DNA of 64,000 nt from Vibrio sp. 10N.286.49.B1 (GTDB taxonomy: Bacteria; Pseudomonadota; Gammaproteobacteria; Enterobacterales; Vibrionaceae). The translations under genes were made by a program, and so were the position numbers. The stretch covers positions 223,146 through 287,145 of the forward strand of contig NZ_MCUW01000027.1 of NCBI RefSeq assembly GCF_002873335.1, read 5' to 3'. Within the stretch, counting starts at the first letter, position 1, and each line of letters starts with the position of its first letter. Shown here piece after piece: positions 17,230-26,022 of this stretch. A model generated the notes under the pieces. The model saw nothing but the letters and a program-made list of their open reading frames with translations. It ran no database searches and had not been told where the DNA came from.

Positions 17230-17451
17230 CTATTTACTTCGCCAAGTTTTACTTACCCAACCTCCTGCGTTTTCGTCAAAATAGCTACCGGTAAACTCTT
17301 GTTTGAATTCAACAACATTGTCTCGATGCGGGTGTTGGTCGATCAATTCGTTGATGTATCTAGCCATTGGGTCATTGCATTGCTCTCGTACTTTTCTTTC
17401 GGCGACTTCTTTAATGACTTGCATACGGTACGATTTACTCATTTTCTTCAT
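17230..17451 (-). CDS. Small protein of unknown function (73 residues)
   Basis: 73 residues, hydrophilic and mixed charged, predicted mainly helical in the first 40 residues (MQVIKEVAERKVREQC), with a Trp/Ser/Lys-rich end. No signal peptide or membrane helix. The very strong ribosome site AAGGAGG six bases before the ATG at 17451 argues that it is real and well translated. It is divergent from the arginase-like gene and convergent with the RidA gene. I do not recognise a family. Confidence 0.65.
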   Translation of the reverse strand: MKKMSKSYRMQVIKEVAERKVREQCNDPMARYINELIDQHPHRDNVVEFKQEFTGSYFDENAGGWVSKTWRSK

Positions 17452-17681
17452 CTTTAACCTCCTTGGTCATGGGCGTTATCAAACCATAGGAGGTAATTAG
17501 AAGTCGGTCAAATAATGAACAATGTTTTGTTGAGAAAGTCATTCATTAGTGGTAACGCGATCAATATGAGTCATAAGAAAGTATAAGTTACATCCAGTAT
17601 GTTACTGCCAATGTTAAGGATTACAGATTATTGTCTTAAGAAGTTTTAACAAGTTCCCTTGTTTTGATCGGAGATACATCA

Positions 17682-18830
17682 ATGTCAAACTTCAAAAAAT
17701 GGCCAGCAATAGACCCAGAAAAAGTCGCAAAGTATAAATACATCTGGGAAAATGTATCAGCCGCAGATAATTTAGACCCTAAAATAGCGGCCTACCTTGC
17801 TCGAGTAAAACAGCAGGGCGGCGGCAAGGGCATTGAGCAGCTAAGTTTCATCAATAAAGACTACCTCGGTTTTTATCAAGCGCCATTCTCTCAAGATCTT
17901 GATAATGCGGACCTCGTCATTTATGGAATGGGCATTGAAAAATGTTCACCAACAGGTTCATCTCATAAATTTGCGCCTCAGCGTCTGCGCCACCTTAGTA
18001 AAATGGGCATGGGTACGGTTGGAGACAATGGTGAGCTTCCGTTTGAATGGTGTCGTGTTGTCGATTACGGTAACTGGGATAGCCTAGGCCAATTCGAGCT
18101 AAAAGCCGAAGTTGAACAGTTGACCGACCTTCTTCACCATATGGTTGTCGAGAAGAACTGCACACCGCTGGTATTTGGTGGTGATCACACCATCCCTTAT
18201 CCTACCATGCGTGCCCTAGGTGAAAAGTATGGCCCGTTGCGTGTTATTCACTTTGATGGCCATTACGATCTGTCTACTCGTGCTGATTTTGATTATCCGT
18301 ATACTTCAGGCCACTGGTTAGCGAAGCTGTATTCTGAAGGCTTAGCGGATCCAGAGCGTACGGTACAAATTGGTATGCGTGGCCGCCAAACAGCGCTGGT
18401 AAAAGGCAACCATATTGCATTTGGTACCACAGGTTTTACGTCTAATGAAGTGTATGACCTTGGCGTTGATGCGATGGTAGAAAGCATCATTGATCGCTGT
18501 GGTGATGGTGGTCCGGTCTATCTAACCTTTGACTTAGATGCGCTAGATACTGCGTTCTGTCGTGCTAACTCAAGCCCGGATCCATTTGGCTTGAGCCACC
18601 TGCAGGTCTATGAAATCTTACGTAAGGTGAAGGCATCAGGTAAAGTACGTTTAGTGGGTGCTGATATTGCTGAATACACGCCAGATACTGACCCAACCGA
18701 CAAAGATGGCATCATTGCTGCTGGCTTTGGATGGGAACTTTTCTGCTGGTTAGCTGAGATTAAGCGCGACGAGAACGGTGAAGACCGCCACACAGAATGG
18801 CCACTGGCCTTTGGCTCTGTCACTTTGTAG
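17682..18830 (+). CDS. Arginase/agmatinase superfamily ureohydrolase
   Basis: 382 residues from the ATG at 17682 (GGAG upstream; a TTG at 17664 is in frame but less likely). The dimanganese-type ligands are all present: His in GGDHT (about 166-170), D-x-H-x-D in FDGHYD (about 190-196) and D-x-D in TFDLDALD (about 282-288). Such enzymes hydrolyse a guanidino group to urea. Two features differ from standard agmatinases: a long N-terminal region of about 80 residues, and the loop after the last metal motif (FCRANSSPDPFGL), which lacks the usual PGTGTPE-like segment. The substrate (agmatine, guanidinobutyrate, guanidine, formiminoglutamate or another) is therefore open. A terminator follows. Confidence 0.83.
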   Translation: MSNFKKWPAIDPEKVAKYKYIWENVSAADNLDPKIAAYLARVKQQGGGKGIEQLSFINKDYLGFYQAPFSQDLDNADLVIYGMGIEKCSPTGSSHKFAPQRLRHLSKMGMGTVGDNGELPFEWCRVVDYGNWDSLGQFELKAEVEQLTDLLHHMVVEKNCTPLVFGGDHTIPYPTMRALGEKYGPLRVIHFDGHYDLSTRADFDYPYTSGHWLAKLYSEGLADPERTVQIGMRGRQTALVKGNHIAFGTTGFTSNEVYDLGVDAMVESIIDRCGDGGPVYLTFDLDALDTAFCRANSSPDPFGLSHLQVYEILRKVKASGKVRLVGADIAEYTPDTDPTDKDGIIAAGFGWELFCWLAEIKRDENGEDRHTEWPLAFGSVTL

Positions 18831-18849
18831 ACAGTGAGCTAATACGATA

Positions 18850-18877
18850 AAAAGGTTCGACATATCGAACCTTTTTT
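18850..18877 (+). terminator. Terminator of the arginase-family gene
   Basis: AAAAGGTTCGA and TCGAACCTTTT form an 11-bp stem with a 4-base loop, ending in a T-run; 20 bases past the stop. The A-run on the other side makes it potentially bidirectional. Confidence 0.92.
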
Positions 18878-18996
18878 GATCCCGGAAATAAACAGCGTAA
18901 CGCGTTTTGCTTTAGTCATTCTACTCTCTCAGAGTACACTTATCTGTGTAAAGCACGGTAAATAATAAAGACAAAGCACGAGGGTGTGATAAACTT

Positions 18997-19015
18997 AATG
19001 ATAACAATAATCATT
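18997..19015. promoter_or_regulatory. Probable Fur box
   Basis: AATGATAACAATAATCATT contains inverted AATGAT/ATCATT arms and resembles the 19-bp Fur box, with a few mismatches in the centre. It lies just ahead of the siderophore-interacting protein gene, the expected kind of target. Confidence 0.68.
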
Positions 19016-19027
19016 AGTGAATAGTTT

Positions 19028-19795
19028 ATGAAAAAGCCTACGCCCAAAACCCTTTCCGTGATTCAAACTCGTTTGCTTACCCCTAATATGCGTCGCTTGA
19101 CCTTACAGGCAGAGGCATTGAAGTCACTCGAGCTTGATAGTGTCGGTGGCTATATTAAGTTTTTGTTTAATCAAGATGGTGGCACGGATCTTATTGGACT
19201 GTCAGAAGATAGTCGCCCAAAGATGAGAACCTACACCATTCGATCGCTTGATGTGGAGCAAGGCGTCATCGAAGTGGATTTTGTTACTCATATAACGGAA
19301 GACAAATTATGTGGTTTCGGTGCCCGTTGGGCGATCTCTGCGAAAGTAGGGGATACGATTAGTATTGTCGGGCCTGGTACGATACAGAATATTAATACCG
19401 AAAAAGATTGGTTTTTCTTGACCGCAGATATGACATCGTTGCCTGCGCTATCCACCAAGCTTGCAACACTTCCGCCAGAGGCAAGAGGATACGCTGTCAT
19501 TCAGCTCATTGACTTAGAAGATAAACAAACACTGAACGTTCCAGAAGGGATAGAAGTGGTTTGGACACTAGAGTCTGTCGCGCAAACGGCTCAGTCATTA
19601 CCGTGGTTATCCGGCGAACCTTTTGTATGGTGCGCTTGTGAATTTGATGAAATGAAAGCACTTAGACAATATTTCCGTAACGAAAAAGCCATTCCTAAAG
19701 AAGATATCTATATCAGTAGCTATTGGAAAAGTGGGGTGGCAGAAGATGGACATAAGGCTATTAAAAAACAAGACCATGATGCGTTTGAAGGCTAG
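19028..19795 (+). CDS. Siderophore-interacting protein (ViuB/YqjH-type ferric-siderophore reductase)
   Basis: 255 residues. The FAD motif R-x-Y-T-x-R is visible in KMRTYTIRSLD (about 65-75). It is followed by DFVTH, GPGTIQNI (about 118-125), a C-terminal half of the SIP family with WCACEFDEMKALRQYF (about 210-225), and the end motif SSYWKSGVAEDGH. The family releases iron from siderophores in the cytoplasm by NAD(P)H-dependent reduction. A Fur-like box overlaps the promoter; no siderophore synthesis or uptake gene is in the window. The ribosome site before the ATG at 19028 is weak. Confidence 0.88.
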   Translation: MKKPTPKTLSVIQTRLLTPNMRRLTLQAEALKSLELDSVGGYIKFLFNQDGGTDLIGLSEDSRPKMRTYTIRSLDVEQGVIEVDFVTHITEDKLCGFGARWAISAKVGDTISIVGPGTIQNINTEKDWFFLTADMTSLPALSTKLATLPPEARGYAVIQLIDLEDKQTLNVPEGIEVVWTLESVAQTAQSLPWLSGEPFVWCACEFDEMKALRQYFRNEKAIPKEDIYISSYWKSGVAEDGHKAIKKQDHDAFEG

Positions 19796-19872
19796 TGAGA
19801 GGGTTTTAATCCACTCGGTGATTGATTCCTAACCGTTACTGATAAATTTGGCTAGTGTTGCTGGTGATAGTA

Positions 19873-19912
19873 TTGGCTTATTTGATTAATCATGAAAAAT
19901 AAGCCAATGATT
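19873..19912 (+). terminator. Hairpin terminator after the siderophore-interacting gene
   Basis: TTGGCTTATTT and AAATAAGCCAA form a perfect 11-bp stem with a 13-base loop that itself contains GATTAATC, followed by TGATTTT. The T tail is imperfect. Confidence 0.65.
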
Positions 19913-20145
19913 TTCACTTCCTTATTGGCATGACTTTCGGTAATGCCCCATCATAAATTCTACTTGAATCACAAAATACATAGCATATATCCTTCTTTAT
20001 TTTTCCTAGCAGATTAAGTCTCTGCTTGTTACACTCCCGCACAGAAAAATAACAACATAATTACATCCCCAAACACGCGCCTTGCCTCTTGTACCCTACA
20101 TGCAATTGAGAGGCGCATATAACTGATAGAGGTCCCCCAGGTACT
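19913..20145 (+). promoter_or_regulatory. Upstream/leader region of the long GAPDH gene
   Basis: No gene is supported here. Close to the start codon, GCCTCT (20084-20089) and AGAGGC (20109-20114) can form a 6-bp stem with a 19-base loop. It may be part of a structured 5' leader. I recognise no riboswitch class. Confidence 0.4.
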
Positions 20146-21603
20146 ATGAGTAATAGCACTATCTCGCAATCGGAAATTCATCAAAATCAATGGCAACTTA
20201 ACCAAACACTCGTCGAGTCGATTCTGCCTATCTTAGGTCGGCTTTACAGGGAAAAGGGCGTCGAAATCCTGTTATTTGGTAAAACGCTCGTTAACGCCAC
20301 GACCATTGATATTATTAAAACCCACCGTGTTTCTCGCCACTACTCCAGCCAATCCGTCAACGTTGCCCAAACCGCTCCCATCATTGAAAAATTGATTGAG
20401 CTTGATTTATCACCTTGTTGCATCGATGTAGGTCAGATTGCTCAGCAATACTGGTCTACGCATAATGATAGCAAAAGCATTACAGATTTCTTGATGACAT
20501 CACTCGTTGAGAGCATCAACAGCGATAGCGCTCGAGAAATGAAAGATGTTGTGTTGTATGGTTTTGGACGCATTGGTCGTTTACTAACCCGTATTCTGGT
20601 TGAGAAAAGCGGACCTGGTTATCCACTACGCTTACGCGCTATCGTCGTACGTGGTGGCAAACAGGGTGACCTTCAAAAACGAGCGAGCTTGTTGCGTCGT
20701 GATTCAGTACATGGCCAGTTCAACGGCAGTATTGTTGTTGATGAGGAAAGCAAAGCGCTGATTGTCAATGGCAACTATATCCAAGTTATCTATGCCAACT
20801 CCCCGTCAGATGTAGACTACACCGCTTATGGCATCAATAACGCACTTGTTGTTGATAACACGGGTGTGTGGCGTGATGCCGAAGGTTTGGGTCAACATGT
20901 CGCTTGCCTTGGGGCGGAGCGCGTGCTGCTTACCGCTCCAGGTAAAGGCGATATCAAGAATGTTGTCTTTGGTGTTAACCATGATGTTATTCAAGATAGC
21001 GACATGATCGTCTCTGCGGCAAGTTGCACCACCAATGCCATCACACCGACGCTGAAGGCGGTCAATGATAAGTACGGCATCGTGTCTGGACACATTGAAA
21101 CTGTGCACTCCTATACTAACGATCAGAATCTGATTGATAACTATCACAGTGGTGATCGTCGTGGCCGTTCTGCATCGCTGAATATGGTCTTAACATCAAC
21201 GGGTGCAGCAAAAGCCGTATCTAAAGCATTGCCTGAATTAGAAGGTAAATTGAGCGGCAACGCTATTCGTGTTCCTACCCCTAATGTCTCGATGGCGGTC
21301 GCGAACCTCAACCTTGAATCGTCAGTTTCTAAAGATGAGCTTAATGCGTATTTGCGTGAGATATCGCTTACCAGTTCATTGGCTGCTCAAATTGATTACA
21401 CGGATTCTACAGAGGTGGTCTCAACTGATTTGGTGGGGGCGCGTCACCCTGGGATCATTGATGGCCAAGCAACCATTGCACAAGACAACCGATGTGTATT
21501 GTATATTTGGTACGACAATGAATTTGGTTATAGCTGCCAAGTGGTGCATTGTATGGAACAAATGATGGGCGTGAAGTTTAAAACATATCCAGCTTTGGCA
21601 TAA
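20146..21603 (+). CDS. Glyceraldehyde-3-phosphate dehydrogenase with N-terminal extension
   Basis: 485 residues. The GAPDH core begins near residue 133 with the Rossmann motif VLYGFGRIGRLLTR. The catalytic Cys294 lies in SAASCTTNAITPT with its partner His321 in TVHSYTNDQ, and the C-terminal WYDNEFGYS is intact, so it should oxidise glyceraldehyde 3-phosphate or a related aldehyde. The first 130 residues are a helical domain absent from standard 330-residue GAPDH. I have seen such a second, long GAPDH annotated in vibrios beside the housekeeping one. The residue after the first Rossmann strand is not informative enough to settle NAD versus NADP use. A strong terminator follows. Confidence 0.88.
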   Translation: MSNSTISQSEIHQNQWQLNQTLVESILPILGRLYREKGVEILLFGKTLVNATTIDIIKTHRVSRHYSSQSVNVAQTAPIIEKLIELDLSPCCIDVGQIAQQYWSTHNDSKSITDFLMTSLVESINSDSAREMKDVVLYGFGRIGRLLTRILVEKSGPGYPLRLRAIVVRGGKQGDLQKRASLLRRDSVHGQFNGSIVVDEESKALIVNGNYIQVIYANSPSDVDYTAYGINNALVVDNTGVWRDAEGLGQHVACLGAERVLLTAPGKGDIKNVVFGVNHDVIQDSDMIVSAASCTTNAITPTLKAVNDKYGIVSGHIETVHSYTNDQNLIDNYHSGDRRGRSASLNMVLTSTGAAKAVSKALPELEGKLSGNAIRVPTPNVSMAVANLNLESSVSKDELNAYLREISLTSSLAAQIDYTDSTEVVSTDLVGARHPGIIDGQATIAQDNRCVLYIWYDNEFGYSCQVVHCMEQMMGVKFKTYPALA

Positions 21604-21639
21604 TCTCTAGCTATAGATTGGATAATTAGAACCATTATG

Positions 21640-21670
21640 AAAAACGGCCACCGAACACGTGGCCGTTTTT
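21640..21670. terminator. Bidirectional terminator between GAPDH and the GH13 lipoprotein gene
   Basis: AAAACGGCCAC and GTGGCCGTTTT form an 11-bp stem with a 7-base loop, flanked by A-run and T-run. It serves the plus-strand GAPDH gene and possibly also the convergent amylase-like gene. Confidence 0.92.
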
Positions 21671-21786
21671 ATTGTCACTGGATTAATTTTTACTTTCTAT
21701 GCTTGAGTTGTTGTTGATTGAATTGCTGCTGCTTGATTTGTCGATACAGCGGTTATCGATACTTATGCCGCCGATTTTTCGGCTAT

Positions 21787-23811
21787 TTATTGGGCGCATT
21801 TTGCCGCTAATATATTGAGCGGTGTGCCAGCATCATCAAACTTAAGGCTCCAAACATAGCGTCCTTCTTCTAAAATTGTCACCGCCGTGTCTTTGCCGTA
21901 GCCGCCAAATTTCAGGGTGTTTTCTTGTCCTAATTTAAGGCTTAACCCTTCAGCGGTAAATTGTGGCTTCCAATCTTTAGTCGCATATTGCATTCGATAA
22001 CTTCCGGGTTTTTCTGAGACGACGACTTGATACACGCCATCCCCTTTGTATTCAAATGCCCGAGATGAAGAATGTTTCCAATTGGAGTCGGTAAAATCGC
22101 CGACCACATACAATGATTCATTGATTGGGCCAGACTCAGATACTGTTGGGTTATCACAAGCGCCCATAAATGAGTCTCCCGTAGCTTGTGAGGCCGCCGC
22201 AACGAGTGCAATGGGTGCCGCGCCGCTAGGTTGATCAATATTCAAGAATCGGCCTTGGAAGGGGGCAAGACCAATTGAGTAATGACCAGACGTGAGGCTA
22301 ATACGCTCGTTGGATTGTAGGTCCGTTAGCGTGGTGTTGGAAGCGAGTGTTTCATTCGCTATTGAGATCTGTTGGGTATTATCCGATACGTTAAGGACGT
22401 AAAGAATAGCATTCCCTTCATATTGTTTAACATCCGCATACGTGGTGGCATTGGCGATGATGTTAGTTCTCGCACCTCTGGCCAGAGCAGGATGTTGTTC
22501 ACGAAGCGTCATTAATTCCGTGAAGTATGTTTTAAGGTCAGCTTGTTTTGGATCAAGAGTGGCGTTGACACCCTCAACGACACCGCTGGTGCGAGCCACA
22601 TGGTCATCACATTTACCGATAATCGCACAGTCATTTTCAATACGGCTGGCAAACCCTTCTAGCTCGTCACCTATTTCATCGCCATAGTAGGCGGTAATTG
22701 GTCCAGTATAGGCGGCTTGAAACGATAGAACCGCCTTGTATCGCTGCCAATATTCGTTATCTTCTGGATCCGCCAGATTTCCACGTTGTATCAGATCGCC
22801 AAAGCGCACGAGGTCATGATTGCCAAGCATCAGGTTAGGTTTGGCGTGATCTGGGTAGAGTGAATGAAGGCTCATTCCTTCTGCCAGCCACTCTCCACCT
22901 TTGCCACCAACGCCTGACTCATTGACGGCAAATGTTTCGACTAAGCGATAGCGAACAGGAAAATCAAAGGCTGAACAAAGCGCAGGTGCGCTATCCGTTC
23001 CGTAACCGGTTTCAATGATCTTATTCTCGCCAGCCCAAATCTCTGCCACCATATAACCCAGCGGGTTGACCTGCTTGCCGTCTTTGTCGGCATACGTCAC
23101 GGAGTTTGATGCCTCATCGACGGCCTTACGGATTTCTTGCCATGCATCAGTAGGAACTTGGTAGGCTTGATCAAGACGCCAACCATCAATTTTTAGTTCC
23201 TTAATCCAATATTCGGCCACTTCTTTGTAGAAGGGGAGGCTCTCTGGGTAGCTAACGGGGTTGTCGCTTCCCACAGGGGTCAGCCCAGATGGTGAAGGAA
23301 CCACATTACTCTTGTGATGACCAAATACGCCATCAAAGAATACATACATGCCGCGAGCGTGTGCTTCGTCCACTAAACGCTTCGCGTCTTCCAATGTGCC
23401 AAATCGCGGATCAATCTCAAAATAGTTAGTCGCGAAGTAACCAGTGGCGTCCAACCTATCTGCCCAATGATCTTGGCCACCAATAGGTTGGGAATTAAAA
23501 ATAGGGGTCAGCCAGAGACCGTTCATGCCTAGGGATTGGATATAGTCGAGTGAATCGATGATCCCTTGTATGTCACCCATATGGTGGCTAGTGCCATAAC
23601 CGGTGCCATGACCAATACTGTCGTCGCCATTGACAAAGCTTTCGACCATGACTTGATAGATTCGAAGGTCGTTGGCGGCTGAAATATTTGAAGCATCACA
23701 GCTATAAAATGTCGGTTTCGTTTGATCAGAGGGGGTCGTCGACTCTGAAGCACAACCAAAAAGCAAAGCAGAAGTGATGGATAGATAGAGTGCCGTTTTT
23801 ATCGGTTTCAC
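21787..23811 (-). CDS. GH13 alpha-amylase-family lipoprotein
   Basis: 674 residues starting at a GTG (AAGGA six bases upstream). Lipoprotein signal ends in LLFGC (Cys20), so it is tethered in the envelope. The (beta/alpha)8 barrel shows region II DGWRLDQAY with nucleophile Asp214, region III VAEIWAGE with acid/base Glu257, region IV LGNHD with Asp333, and an early NGLWLTPIF strand. About 570-674 forms a C-terminal beta domain (SLYVVGDFTDSNW and later RYVWSLKFDD) that looks like a starch-binding or pullulanase-type module. It probably trims maltodextrins or related glucans in the periplasm or at the surface. No mal genes are adjacent. Confidence 0.88.
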   Translation of the reverse strand: MKPIKTALYLSITSALLFGCASESTTPSDQTKPTFYSCDASNISAANDLRIYQVMVESFVNGDDSIGHGTGYGTSHHMGDIQGIIDSLDYIQSLGMNGLWLTPIFNSQPIGGQDHWADRLDATGYFATNYFEIDPRFGTLEDAKRLVDEAHARGMYVFFDGVFGHHKSNVVPSPSGLTPVGSDNPVSYPESLPFYKEVAEYWIKELKIDGWRLDQAYQVPTDAWQEIRKAVDEASNSVTYADKDGKQVNPLGYMVAEIWAGENKIIETGYGTDSAPALCSAFDFPVRYRLVETFAVNESGVGGKGGEWLAEGMSLHSLYPDHAKPNLMLGNHDLVRFGDLIQRGNLADPEDNEYWQRYKAVLSFQAAYTGPITAYYGDEIGDELEGFASRIENDCAIIGKCDDHVARTSGVVEGVNATLDPKQADLKTYFTELMTLREQHPALARGARTNIIANATTYADVKQYEGNAILYVLNVSDNTQQISIANETLASNTTLTDLQSNERISLTSGHYSIGLAPFQGRFLNIDQPSGAAPIALVAAASQATGDSFMGACDNPTVSESGPINESLYVVGDFTDSNWKHSSSRAFEYKGDGVYQVVVSEKPGSYRMQYATKDWKPQFTAEGLSLKLGQENTLKFGGYGKDTAVTILEEGRYVWSLKFDDAGTPLNILAAKCAQ

Positions 23812-23925
23812 GTGATGTCCTTTTCGTTTTTATAGTAGGGCAACGTGAATGATGAACGAAATGAGGTGAAGAAAAATCCACCATACTAATAAGAGATAGG
23901 GAGGAGGAATAAGGCTGAGAGAGCC

Positions 23926-23967
23926 CTATCACGCTTGGTTCCAGTACATGGATATTTAGCGTGATAG
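23926..23967. repeat. Perfect inverted repeat between ggt and the amylase-like gene
   Basis: CTATCACGCT (23926-23935) and AGCGTGATAG (23958-23967) are perfect 10-bp inverted repeats around 22 bases. Next to it is a small GGCT/AGCC stem (23913-23925). The position fits a 3'-end structure of ggt (minus strand) or an operator of the amylase-like gene. There is no T-run. Confidence 0.6.
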
Positions 23968-24004
23968 GTGTCTTGTTTTGTGTCTTTGCGAGCAAAAAAT
24001 AAAA

Positions 24005-25762
24005 CTAATTTCCGATGGCGATACCTTCCCGTCTTGGGTCGGCTGCGCCTTCTAACCCTTTTTCGGTCACTCGAATCGCGTGTAAACCGGAGTTAAGATC
24101 TCGGGCTTTGACTTTATAGCCCATTTTCTCGAATGGCTGAGAAAACTGGGTGAGTGGCGTGCCACTTTCTAGATCCATCTCACCAAAGCGGTTGATCATT
24201 TTAGGTTGGTTGATCGCTTGTTGGATATCCATTCCCCAGTCAATATGCGCGATAATGCTTTGTGCCACATAGCCGATAATGCGGCTACCGCCAGGCGAAC
24301 CGATTGCCATATATGGCTTGTCGTCTTTCATCACTATGGTTGGAGACATTGATGAGCGTGGTCGTTTCCCAGGTTCTATGCGGTTAGCGATGGGTTTACC
24401 GTCTTTTTCGGCCATAAAAGAAAAGTCGGTGAGCTCATTGTTCAGCAAAAATCCTGACGCCATCACGCGTGAACCAAATAGGTTTTCAACCGAAGAGGTC
24501 ATAGAAACAACGTTGCCTTCAGCATCAATTACGTTGAAATGGGTGGTTGAAGGTAACTCAATCGATTGGTCTTTTGAAACGAGAGCAAGGTCTTTAGTCG
24601 GTGTTCCAGCGGGTGCGCTTTGTAATGCTTTGTTCGGAGTGATGAGGGCGCTTCTTGTCGCGATGTACTCCTTATTAAGGAGCGCATCGGAGGGGACATC
24701 ATAGAAATCACTGTCTGCCATGTACATACCTCTGTCTGCAAACGCGAGACGCGAAGCATCGGCGAGGATCTGCCAACTTATTGGATTATTAGCCCCGGTT
24801 TTTTCTAGCTTGAATGGCTCAACGGTCATCAATATTTGACCAATCGTAAGCGCTCCGCTGCTTGGCGGTCCCATGCCACAGATATCGTATTGCTTATAAG
24901 GTGCACACACAGGCGTTCGTTCTACGACGGCATAATCCGTCAGGTCTTGCTGGCTGAGGAGACCAGGGTTTCTTTTGACATTGCTGACGGCGTCGACAAT
25001 CGATTGGGCCACCGCGCCTTTGTAGAAGCCATCCGCGCCTTTGTCTGCGATTAAGGTGAGTGTATTCGCATACTCTGGGTTCTTAAGAATCGTGCCTTGT
25101 GTTTTTGCATTGCCGTTACTGTCTAATAAATACTGGCGTGTATCTGGGTGGCGCGAAACGAATTCTTTGTCTCGTTCAATAAGCGAAGCCAGTCGTTCAC
25201 TGATTGGGAAGCCGTTTTTTGCAAGTGTAACCGTTGGTTGAATTAACGATGCCCAACTTAGTTTGCCGTATTTTTGGTGGGTATCCCAAAGTAATTTCAC
25301 TGTACCTGGCGTACCCACAGAGCGTCCGCCAACAACGGCATCATAAAACTTCATCGGTTTGCCGTTTGCATCGATGAAAAGGTCGCCCGTTGCTTTTTGT
25401 GGTGCGGTTTCTCGGCCATCAAAAGTAGTCAGTTTATTGGTCTTCGCATCCCAATACACAAGGAACGATCCGCCGCCGATACCACTTGATTGAGGCTCTA
25501 CAAGACCGAGTGTAAGCTGAATCGCCACCATTGCATCAATGGCATTGCCGCCTCGAGCAAGAACATCGGAACCCGCTTTAGTCGCCGTCGGGTTCGCGGC
25601 AGTGACCATCCAATCTGTCGCACTAACAATAGATTTGCTTTCTACGTGAGTGGTGGGCTCTGGCGCAAATGCATCGGTTGCTTGTTGCGAAGCGATGGCT
25701 GAGTTTGTCATCGCTATCACTAGCAATGGCAATAGAGGTTTTAAGGGAAAGTAACGTGCCAT
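24005..25762 (-). CDS. ggt: Gamma-glutamyltranspeptidase
   Basis: 585 residues with a signal peptide (about 1-25), thus periplasmic or secreted. Cleaves gamma-glutamyl bonds of glutathione and transfers or hydrolyses the glutamyl group. The family's autoprocessing site is visible: PSTTHFNVID, where Thr406 should become the N-terminal nucleophile of the small subunit. Also seen are GGNAIDAMVA and the glycine-rich SSGIGGGSFLVYWD (about 92-105), GMGPPSSGALTIGQ (about 296-309), and SMSPTIV with GSPGGSRIIGYV near the C-terminus. AAGGATC precedes the ATG at 25762. It is downstream of the lysR gene on the same strand with a 260-base gap carrying a strong palindrome. Confidence 0.95.
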   Translation of the reverse strand: MARYFPLKPLLPLLVIAMTNSAIASQQATDAFAPEPTTHVESKSIVSATDWMVTAANPTATKAGSDVLARGGNAIDAMVAIQLTLGLVEPQSSGIGGGSFLVYWDAKTNKLTTFDGRETAPQKATGDLFIDANGKPMKFYDAVVGGRSVGTPGTVKLLWDTHQKYGKLSWASLIQPTVTLAKNGFPISERLASLIERDKEFVSRHPDTRQYLLDSNGNAKTQGTILKNPEYANTLTLIADKGADGFYKGAVAQSIVDAVSNVKRNPGLLSQQDLTDYAVVERTPVCAPYKQYDICGMGPPSSGALTIGQILMTVEPFKLEKTGANNPISWQILADASRLAFADRGMYMADSDFYDVPSDALLNKEYIATRSALITPNKALQSAPAGTPTKDLALVSKDQSIELPSTTHFNVIDAEGNVVSMTSSVENLFGSRVMASGFLLNNELTDFSFMAEKDGKPIANRIEPGKRPRSSMSPTIVMKDDKPYMAIGSPGGSRIIGYVAQSIIAHIDWGMDIQQAINQPKMINRFGEMDLESGTPLTQFSQPFEKMGYKVKARDLNSGLHAIRVTEKGLEGAADPRREGIAIGN

Positions 25763-25977
25763 GAGCGATCCTTATTGAGTGACTAAAAAGGGGAGGTGGT
25801 TAAGTGTCGGTGACAAGCCAAGGGATGGCAATGTGTTGTCAAAAGAAACCTCTTGATTTGAGATCAGAGTATTGAATAGTGAGAGGTAGTGCCAAATTAA
25901 AGAAGAAAGGCTAACGTTGGAATGACGCTTTAATAGTCGGTTTACTGCACGCGTTAACGTTGAAACTCAGCTTATCA

Positions 25978-26013
25978 GCACTCGTAGGTATATAGGTATG
26001 TACCTACGAGTGC
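25978..26013. repeat. Perfect 13-bp inverted repeat (hairpin) behind the lysR gene
   Basis: GCACTCGTAGGTA (25978-25990) and TACCTACGAGTGC (26001-26013) match perfectly around a 10-base loop. It starts 10 bases past the stop of the LysR gene (minus strand) and is upstream of ggt. As RNA it would be a very stable hairpin and probably ends the lysR transcript, although a T-run is lacking. Confidence 0.7.
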
Positions 26014-26022
26014 TTCATATGA

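Noticed and set aside
20084-20114. Stem in the GAPDH leader as a riboswitch
   Set aside because: Only a 6-bp stem with a 19-base loop; it matches no riboswitch class that I know.
25790-25799. MalT-like box GGGGAGGTGG
   Set aside because: It lies upstream of ggt, not of the GH13 gene, and is a single imperfect box; probably chance.
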